From assembly GCA_030151825.1 (NCBI GenBank), contig JASLCP010000055.1, positions 1 to 5,101 of the forward strand: DNA of 5,101 nucleotides, written 5' to 3'. Below, one piece after another: positions 1 through 4,916 of the stretch. A program made the translations under genes and the position numbers. Under the pieces are notes generated by a model that searched no databases, was not told the DNA's origin, and saw nothing but the letters and a program-made list of their open reading frames with translations. This DNA is from Candidatus Saccharimonadales bacterium. GTDB lineage: Bacteria > Patescibacteriota > Saccharimonadia > Saccharimonadales > Saccharimonadaceae. Position 1 is the first letter of the stretch. The number at the start of each line of letters is the position of its first letter.

Positions 1-23
1 GCTTCAATTAATATTTAGTACAA

Positions 24-28
24 AAGGA
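24..28 (+). promoter_or_regulatory. Shine-Dalgarno of rplK
   Basis: AAGGA lies inside an A-rich stretch (AAAAGGAAAA), seven bases before the ATG at 36. The spacing is normal and fixes the rplK start. The 35 bases upstream contain stops in several frames and no recognisable end of a preceding gene. Confidence 0.8.
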
Positions 29-35
29 AAATACT

Positions 36-461
36 ATGGCAAAAAAGATTATCGGTAACCTCAAACTCCGTATCCCAGCTGGCCGCGCAACTGCGGGACC
101 TCCAGTTGGTTCGACATTGGGTCAATGGGGTCTGAACATGATGGATTTCATCAATCCGTTTAACGACGCAACCAAGGGCGACATGGGCAAAGACGTGATT
201 GTACACATCCAAGTCTTTGAGGACCGTACGTTTGCCTGGAAGAGCCTTGGCCAGCCAGTTGACGACGCGATTCGCGACGCCATCGGCATCAAAAAGGGTA
301 GTGGCAAGCCGCACGCTGACAAAGTAGGTAAAATTACCCGCGCCCAACTTGAGGCAATCGCTGAAGTCAAAAAAGACCAGCTGAACGCCATCGACATGGA
401 TGGCCGCGTCAAGATTATCGCTGGCACCGCACGCTCAATGGGTGTCGAAGTCGTCGAATAA
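36..461 (+). CDS. rplK: 50S ribosomal protein L11
   Basis: This is the large-subunit protein that, with 23S rRNA, forms the GTPase-associated centre where translation factors act. The 141-residue length is normal for the family. An ungapped comparison with remembered E. coli L11 shows the N-terminal proline/glycine segment (residues 20-32, PPVG then LGQ-G-N), the domain junction, and the rRNA-binding C-terminal domain with GSGKP-DKVGKI-RAQL around residues 88-106 and GTARSMG near the end. Two positions in the factor- and drug-binding N-terminal segment differ from E. coli: Ser26 replaces Pro and Trp31 replaces Gln. The gene has a good ribosome-binding site and ends 20 bases before a strong terminator, so it appears to be transcribed separately from what follows. 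In most bacteria rplA comes directly after rplK; here the probable rplA lies about 4.4 kb downstream, beyond a pilin cassette. Identification is certain. Confidence 0.98.
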   Translation: MAKKIIGNLKLRIPAGRATAGPPVGSTLGQWGLNMMDFINPFNDATKGDMGKDVIVHIQVFEDRTFAWKSLGQPVDDAIRDAIGIKKGSGKPHADKVGKITRAQLEAIAEVKKDQLNAIDMDGRVKIIAGTARSMGVEVVE

Positions 462-481
462 ATCGGTCTCTTCTCACCCTT

Positions 482-510
482 AAAACTCCCTTTTACGAGG
501 GAGTTTTTGT
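482..510 (+). terminator. Rho-independent terminator after rplK
   Basis: AAAACTCCCT (482-491) and AGGGAGTTTT (498-507) form a perfect 10-bp stem around a six-base loop. The 3' arm runs into a five-T tract at 504-508. It lies 21 bases after the rplK stop and separates rplK from the pilin genes. The A-rich 5' arm could also give some termination on the opposite strand. Confidence 0.93.
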
Positions 511-533
511 TATAGCAACATACATATTGGTTA

Positions 534-542
534 TGATAAAAT
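534..542 (+). promoter_or_regulatory. Probable extended -10 promoter for the pilin operon
   Basis: TGATAAAAT (534-542) reads as an extended -10: TGN followed by TAAAAT, five of six matches to TATAAT. An overlapping alternative is TATGAT at 532-537. No good -35 is present at 16-18 bases spacing; TTGTTA at 507-512 is too far for the preferred -10. Initiation about seven bases downstream would place the 5' end only a few bases before the ATG at 552, giving a leaderless or very short-leader mRNA. The assignment rests on motif matching only. Confidence 0.55.
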
Positions 543-551
543 CATCACAAG

Positions 552-1022
552 ATGGTGAAGGCAAGAGAAAGCGGTTTTACGATCGTTGAGGTAGTAGTTA
601 CGATGGTTATTCTGGGTGCCTTCATTGCACTTTTTGGTCAGATGTATCTGGTTATGGAATCGCAGCGGATCTTGGTGCAGCGCCGAGCAACAGCCAGTGA
701 TATCGCATACAAAAACTTGCGCAAGTTCCCAACTGCACCAGTCATCGATTCGTTGGTGTGCACAACACAGCAAATGAATACGCGCGACTTTGCCGACGCC
801 ACGAAGGGACTGCTCCTTGGCGACCAGACGAACGTAACCGCACCAAGCACCTATGGATTTGTTGCCGAAAGTACTCGTCAATTAGGCAAGGGAGTAACGC
901 AAAAAGTCGTCGCTTACGCGCCATTTGGCTGTGACGATGCCGGACGAAAAATGATTCAGATTGTATCAACGGTACGATTTAACGGAGAGGATATCCGCCA
1001 TGTTTCGTATATTCAAGTCTAA
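552..1022 (+). CDS. Type IV prepilin-like protein, PilV/GspI-like minor pilin
   Basis: A 156-residue prepilin. A short basic leader (MVKARESG, residues 1-8) ends at a prepilin-peptidase site, G8^F9. The mature protein starts FTIVE with Glu13 at +5, and a hydrophobic helix covers about residues 9-30. PilD-type peptidase would cut and methylate it, and the helix would pack in the core of a type IV pilus or pseudopilus. Its size, its first place in the cluster and the amphipathic stretch after the helix suit a PilV/GspI-type minor pilin; the subfamily is inference. The C-terminal part (about 60-156) has two cysteines, C70 and C127, which could form a disulfide. No clear Shine-Dalgarno precedes ATG 552, and a GTG at 555 is a possible alternative start with almost the same leader. 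Its last 23 bases overlap the next gene, indicating one mRNA and probable translational coupling. Confidence 0.88.
   Translation: MVKARESGFTIVEVVVTMVILGAFIALFGQMYLVMESQRILVQRRATASDIAYKNLRKFPTAPVIDSLVCTTQQMNTRDFADATKGLLLGDQTNVTAPSTYGFVAESTRQLGKGVTQKVVAYAPFGCDDAGRKMIQIVSTVRFNGEDIRHVSYIQV
984..990 (+). promoter_or_regulatory. Shine-Dalgarno deciding the start of the second prepilin gene
   Basis: GGAGAGG lies nine bases before ATG 1000, inside the end of the upstream gene. It supports ATG 1000 over the in-frame TTG at 961, which has no such site and would put an unneeded 13 residues before a normal prepilin leader. Confidence 0.8.
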
Positions 1023-1788
1023 TTCCACTGCTCAGCGCGGAGTCACGATTGTTGAACTCCTTGTAATCATTACAGTGGCTGGCATTTTATCGACGATTGT
1101 CTTTACGACGCTTGATGATTTATACCAGTCAAACGTCCGAGCTATCGCCGAAACGACTCAAGCAGCTGATACACGGAGTGCTCTCCACACCATAGAAGAC
1201 AGCCTCACACTTGCAAGCGGCGTTCTGGCCTCATACACACCACCAGCGGCACCGTTTGGTCCCGACGACTCCGATCAGCCATGGAGTTTTACGTATCCGG
1301 GCACTCCTGGCTTTCAGACATTATTAGTTCGTTCGGCCGCCAGCACCAAAAACCCCGATGGCAGTCGAGCTGTTGTCGTCAATTCAGATTCCACCGCCTG
1401 TCCTGCCGCAGGATCGTCGTCAATCGTCTTTAATACCACCATCTTTTTTGTCAAAAACGGGACCCTCTATCGACGGACGCAAACACCAAAGCCATGTACA
1501 TTAGCATCGGCCCAAAAACAAACCTGCGCCACCACCGCAACCGTTCGTACCGATTGTCAGTCAAACGATGCAAGGCTACTTGACAACGTCACAAAGCTGC
1601 AATTCGATTATTATACACAAGCCTCCGACACCATTCCGATGAATATTAGCGATACGGCAACCGATATCTCGACGGCACAGGCGGTTGATGTCACCATCGA
1701 AACAACTCGGCGGATCAACGGCCAAAAGCACGCTTCATCGGCATCAACACGCGTTGTCGTTGACAACAGAAAGGTAGCGACCCCGTAA
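1000..1788 (+). CDS. Type IV prepilin-like protein, PilW/GspJ-like minor pilin
   Basis: A 262-residue prepilin when started at the ATG supported by GGAGAGG. The leader is residues 1-14 (basic, ending QRG), cleavage is expected at G14^V15, and mature VTIVELL puts Glu19 at +5. The hydrophobic helix spans about residues 15-36. The large C-terminal domain contains a stretch around residues 141-158 (IVFNTTIFFV-NGTLYRR) resembling the strand-turn-strand common in PilW-type proteins, then four cysteines (CPAAG, KPC, QTC, TDC) that could form two disulfides. Together with its size and its place between a small prepilin and a large one, this suggests a PilW/GspJ role in the pilus-tip complex; the subfamily is inferred, while prepilin identity is clear. 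It overlaps the preceding gene by 23 nt. Its TAA shares one base with the next ATG (TAATG, 1786-1790), so the three genes are probably translated in a coupled manner. Confidence 0.9.
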   Translation: MFRIFKSNSTAQRGVTIVELLVIITVAGILSTIVFTTLDDLYQSNVRAIAETTQAADTRSALHTIEDSLTLASGVLASYTPPAAPFGPDDSDQPWSFTYPGTPGFQTLLVRSAASTKNPDGSRAVVVNSDSTACPAAGSSSIVFNTTIFFVKNGTLYRRTQTPKPCTLASAQKQTCATTATVRTDCQSNDARLLDNVTKLQFDYYTQASDTIPMNISDTATDISTAQAVDVTIETTRRINGQKHASSASTRVVVDNRKVATP

Positions 1789-4700
1789 TGTTCACACGCA
1801 TTCGCAGTATCATTAACCGCTACAATAAAGCCTCTGCGCAAGGGTTTATCTTGCCGACAGTCATTACACTGGGCGTCATTATCATGATTACAACCGTCAC
1901 TGTCGTGCAGGTTATTTCGCAGTCAAGCGTTGACATGCGCAGCCAGTACTTTACTGAACTTGCCAAAGAAGCTGCCGAGGCTGGGCTTACCCAAGGAAAT
2001 CACTGCACCGAAATTGCCGTATCAGGGAGTACACTCTATCCAGGACAAGGAACCGGGTCGGGATCAATGTGTAGCGGGGGTGGTATCCCTGGAACTACTC
2101 TGGTCGAACAAAGTAACTGGAAAAGTACTTTTGAAGTGACGGTCACCGCTGGAGAATTAGGGCCAACCGTGCATTCCAAAGGGACTGTCTCTGTCTACGC
2201 AAATGACGCCCGGACAGGCGTAGCCGTCGCTACCTATACTAAAGAGATTAATTCAGTACTTACTAGCAGCACCGGTACACCCAATGTCGATGCTAGTCAA
2301 TCGCATGCAGTAACCAAAATTGCCAGCGGGGGTGGCCATAGCTGCGCGCTGTCGGCCGGCAAAGTGTATTGTTGGGGAAATAATGTCCAAGGTCAGCTTG
2401 GTACAGGCGACTGGGTTCCTCATGGTGATCCGGTACTTGTCACACAATCATGGCCAACCTCAGCCAAAGTCATCGATGTGCAAGTCGGCGCCGATTCATC
2501 GTGCGCACTGGTCGAGAACGACAATACACCAGACACCAATGAAGTCTATTGTTGGGGCAAAAACAACCTTGGCCAAACGGGCAATGGTAACTCAAGTATT
2601 GGAAATGTCTTGACACCGGCACGCGTTCAAGGTCTTGACGGTAAACGAATCGTCCAACTCGCCAGCGGTACCAATATGACCTCGCCATCATGTGTCCTTA
2701 CCGACGAAACTGGCGTCAATGCCTATTGCTGGGGCGGCAATCAGTACGGACAGATCGGCAATAACACATCGGGCTACGACGACATCACCTATAATGCCGT
2801 CTTTACCGCATCACGCGTCCAAGACCCATACGGTGTGTTTTCCGGAAAACACCTGACGGCAATTAGCGCCAATAACTATACCGTTTGCGGAGCAGTTGAT
2901 AGTGGCGAGGTCTATTGTTGGGGTTGGTCAGTGCCTGCTGGACAATCATGCTCGATGAGCATGAACATGCTTGGGACGGCGACCTCTGGGTCGTGTCTAC
3001 GATGGAAAACTCCCTATCAAGCCATCTCCGCCTCGTACTTTGGTAATATGCCCGTTACCAAACTGGCCGCTGGCGGTTGGTCAAATTGTGCGATTGCAGG
3101 CGGCAAAGCATACTGCTGGGCAAACGACGCCGGCTATGCCCTTGGTAATGGTACCTCAGTAGGTAATACCACTCGACCGTACCCTGTACTCGGCATCCCA
3201 ACAAGTCAAGTCGTCACTGACATCGATCTCGACTCGTCAACGGGGTGCGCGATCGCTGGTGGGCAGCTGTATTGCTGGGGAGAAAACGGTTCAGGACAGA
3301 TGGGTCTGGGCGACAATATCAAAGATGCCACCAGAAACTCATCGGGCAATAAAGTACCGTTCTTTAATGACAAAACCGTTACAAGTATTGGCGCCGGCTA
3401 CACGCATATGTGTGCGACTGCGAGCGGATCGGTCTACTGTTGGGGCAAAGACAGTAATAAGCGACTCATCGGTAACTCACAATACTCAGAGGCGCTGACG
3501 CCAATTAAAACATCAAATCCTGCACTTGATAGCGAGTATCCCGTCAGCTCAGTGTCAGCTGGCTCTACCCATACGTGCGCCATTATTCAAGACCGTGTTT
3601 TTTGCTGGGGCCGAAATGACTTGGGACAACTCGGTAATGGCGACCTCGCTCTTCAGACAACACCACAAAAGATAAAAGGAACTATTCAAGACATGAAAGC
3701 TGGCATCGTCAGCGCAGGCACCGACTTTACCTGTGCAAGCGCAACGGTTGCCGCGAGCGGTGATGATCAAGTGTATTGCTGGGGACGGAACGACGACAGC
3801 CAACTGGGACGAGGGACGGCGACACCATACGAAACACTACCAGCTCTCGTTACGGGATTTCCGGCAAGTATGAAAGTCACATCTCTCAGCGCTGGAAATG
3901 GCTTTGCCTGCGCCACCGTAACGACGACAAGCCTCCTAACGACTGGTGGTTACTGCTGGGGTCGAAATGACGATCGCCAGCTGGGCGGCAGTAGCACAAC
4001 CGTGACGCCAAAAGCTGCAGCAACATGGATTCCTGTCACAACGCTACCGCCTCCTGTTACTAGTATCAGCGCTGGTCGCTCGACAGCTTGTGCCATCGCA
4101 AACACTAACCAATGGCTCTACTGTTGGGGCAAAAACGAGCAGGGCATGCTCGGTCGAAATATCGCCGCAACTACAACAACCGCGGGACCAACACGAGTCA
4201 GCGGAGTAGGTGCCGTCACGGCAACGACACAGTTCCAATCAGTCAGCCTCAGTCGCAATACCTACTCGTCAATTGACCCAAGTAATGGACCATTTGCTTG
4301 TGCACTCATCTCGGGACCACAAGATGTAACATGCTGGGGGTCTGCCGGCTCTGGCCAGCTTGGTTACGCGCCGAGCCCAGTCGTGCCGTATGTTGGCGTT
4401 CCGCAGCTTGCAGGCACAGGCGACCTTGCTAATCAATCAGTTGTCAAACTTTCAGCCGGTTCTCGTCACGCCTGCAGCCTTTCGATGAACACGACGACCG
4501 TTTGTTGGGGTGATGGTAGCAGCGGACAAATCGGCAACAACGGCACCAATCCATCAACAGCACCGCAACGTATTAATACTTTTGGTGATTTACGCTACTC
4601 CGGTGTCAACCGCTATGTGACCGATATATCTGCTGGTGGTCAACATACCTGCGCCGTCGCCGATTCAACCATTTATTGCTGGGGAAACAATACATACGGT

Positions 4701-4802
4701 CAGCTTGGAACGGGTGACCAAACCGACTATAAAACACCAAAACAAGTGCTAGGGTACGGCACTGTCGGGGGGACGCGCGTTCAAACGGGCATTCGTTTCT
4801 AG
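1788..4802 (+). CDS. PilX/GspK-like prepilin fused to 14 RCC1 repeats; putative pilus-tip adhesin
   Basis: This is a 1004-residue fusion. Residues 1-19 are a basic prepilin leader ending in QG, with cleavage expected at G19^F20. The mature start FILPT lacks Glu at +5 (Thr24), as is usual for GspK and PilX, and the hydrophobic helix covers about 20-44. A helical continuation holds ELAKEAAEAGL (57-67), the typical PilX-family motif. A small beta domain follows (about 71-155, cysteines C73 and C95), then a Ser/Thr-rich linker (157-173). Residues 174-1004 are 14 RCC1-type repeats of 53-70 residues, with consensus G-x-x-H-x-C-A-L ... Y-C-W-G-x-N-x-x-G-Q-L-G-x-G. Fourteen repeats suit two seven-bladed propellers. 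RCC1 propellers bind proteins (eukaryotic RCC1; the secreted beta-lactamase inhibitor BLIP-II), so a tip-displayed binding head is the likely role; the ligand is unknown. Translation probably restarts at TAATG; AGAAAGG lies 13 bases upstream. The C-terminus has no sorting signal or transmembrane helix. Confidence 0.92.
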   Translation: MFTRIRSIINRYNKASAQGFILPTVITLGVIIMITTVTVVQVISQSSVDMRSQYFTELAKEAAEAGLTQGNHCTEIAVSGSTLYPGQGTGSGSMCSGGGIPGTTLVEQSNWKSTFEVTVTAGELGPTVHSKGTVSVYANDARTGVAVATYTKEINSVLTSSTGTPNVDASQSHAVTKIASGGGHSCALSAGKVYCWGNNVQGQLGTGDWVPHGDPVLVTQSWPTSAKVIDVQVGADSSCALVENDNTPDTNEVYCWGKNNLGQTGNGNSSIGNVLTPARVQGLDGKRIVQLASGTNMTSPSCVLTDETGVNAYCWGGNQYGQIGNNTSGYDDITYNAVFTASRVQDPYGVFSGKHLTAISANNYTVCGAVDSGEVYCWGWSVPAGQSCSMSMNMLGTATSGSCLRWKTPYQAISASYFGNMPVTKLAAGGWSNCAIAGGKAYCWANDAGYALGNGTSVGNTTRPYPVLGIPTSQVVTDIDLDSSTGCAIAGGQLYCWGENGSGQMGLGDNIKDATRNSSGNKVPFFNDKTVTSIGAGYTHMCATASGSVYCWGKDSNKRLIGNSQYSEALTPIKTSNPALDSEYPVSSVSAGSTHTCAIIQDRVFCWGRNDLGQLGNGDLALQTTPQKIKGTIQDMKAGIVSAGTDFTCASATVAASGDDQVYCWGRNDDSQLGRGTATPYETLPALVTGFPASMKVTSLSAGNGFACATVTTTSLLTTGGYCWGRNDDRQLGGSSTTVTPKAAATWIPVTTLPPPVTSISAGRSTACAIANTNQWLYCWGKNEQGMLGRNIAATTTTAGPTRVSGVGAVTATTQFQSVSLSRNTYSSIDPSNGPFACALISGPQDVTCWGSAGSGQLGYAPSPVVPYVGVPQLAGTGDLANQSVVKLSAGSRHACSLSMNTTTVCWGDGSSGQIGNNGTNPSTAPQRINTFGDLRYSGVNRYVTDISAGGQHTCAVADSTIYCWGNNTYGQLGTGDQTDYKTPKQVLGYGTVGGTRVQTGIRF
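2307..4799 (+). repeat. Fourteen tandem RCC1 repeats (coding), probably two seven-bladed propellers
   Basis: The C-W-G core motif occurs at protein residues 195, 255, 314, 377, 443, 496, 551, 606, 664, 723, 779, 849, 906 and 964 (position of the Cys). The fifth copy is CWA. An upstream partner cysteine (xCA or similar) lies 9-16 residues before each, at 186, 239, 302, 367, 434, 487, 542, 597, 649, 708, 768, 838, 896 and 955. If blades 1-7 make the first propeller, the boundary falls near residue 584 (base 3537), with no obvious linker. Blade 4 has the largest insertion after CWG (about 380-408) and its own extra cysteine pair (C388, C403). The repeats are diverged at DNA level, so they are old duplications and not a recent tandem array. 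Confidence 0.93.
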
Positions 4803-4820
4803 CATATGGCATCGTTATAA

Positions 4821-4842
4821 ATCTAGTATTTACCTGCTAGAT
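4821..4842. repeat. Inverted repeat upstream of the rplA promoter
   Basis: ATCTAG (4821-4826) and CTAGAT (4837-4842) are perfect inverted copies separated by ten bases. They span the -35/spacer region of the -10 at 4847 and could be an operator. As RNA it is a weak six-pair stem with no following T-run, so it is not a convincing terminator for the pilin operon. Confidence 0.45.
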
Positions 4843-4843
4843 A

Positions 4844-4852
4844 TGGTATAAT
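4844..4852 (+). promoter_or_regulatory. Extended -10 promoter for rplA
   Basis: TGGTATAAT is a perfect extended -10 (TGN plus TATAAT). The -35 region at a 17-base spacing (TAGTAT, 4824-4829) is poor, which is common for extended -10 promoters. Initiation is expected near 4859, just before the L1 leader hairpin. It gives the downstream gene its own transcription start, independent of rplK and of the pilin genes. Confidence 0.75.
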
Positions 4853-4872
4853 GAAGATATAAACAATCAATG

Positions 4873-4903
4873 TCTGGGAGGCGAAAGCCGTTTGCACCAC
4901 AGA
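4873..4903 (+). promoter_or_regulatory. Probable ribosomal protein L1-binding leader
   Basis: The RNA folds as an outer stem (UCUG at 4873-4876 with CAGA at 4900-4903, continued by GG with CC around a bulged A) and an inner stem GGC/GCC capped by GAAA (4880-4889). Between them is an asymmetric loop, mainly GUUUGCA on the 3' side. The order GGGAGG ... CC-GUU ... ACCAC matches the autoregulatory L1 target commonly found just before rplA, which imitates the L1 site on 23S rRNA. L1 binding here would repress translation of the downstream gene. Recognition is from memory of the motif; a covariance-model search would settle it. Confidence 0.72.
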
Positions 4904-4908
4904 AAGGG
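4903..4908 (+). promoter_or_regulatory. Shine-Dalgarno of rplA
   Basis: AAAGGG ends eight bases before ATG 4917 and begins at the 3' foot of the L1 leader hairpin. A protein bound to the hairpin would therefore hinder ribosome access, as expected for autogenous control. Confidence 0.65.
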
Positions 4909-4916
4909 TTATACCT

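Noticed and set aside
1..35. End of an upstream gene such as nusG
   Set aside because: Stops occur at 9-11 and 16-18, but the few bases available do not allow any C-terminus to be recognised.
15..347. Open frame on the minus strand, 110 residues, opposite rplK
   Set aside because: It lies antisense to a certain ribosomal gene, has no recognisable domain, and is explained by codon bias of rplK.
531..881. Open frame on the minus strand opposite the first prepilin
   Set aside because: It has no ribosome-binding site or domain features and is fully covered by a clear prepilin gene on the + strand.
961..999. Upstream TTG start for the second prepilin
   Set aside because: ATG 1000 has a good GGAGAGG at the right distance and gives a normal-length prepilin leader; TTG 961 has neither advantage.
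2320..2613. Plus-strand open frame inside the RCC1 region
   Set aside because: It is an out-of-frame shadow of the repeat-coding sequence with no domain of its own; the same holds for those near 1930, 2971, 3259 and 3776.
2307..4799. CRISPR or recent tandem DNA repeat array
   Set aside because: The periodicity is at protein level (RCC1 blades); DNA copies are diverged and spacing varies by up to 17 codons.
4821..4860. Rho-independent terminator for the pilin operon
   Set aside because: The only hairpin is a six-pair AT-rich stem with a ten-base loop and no T-run after it, so read-through into rplA cannot be excluded.
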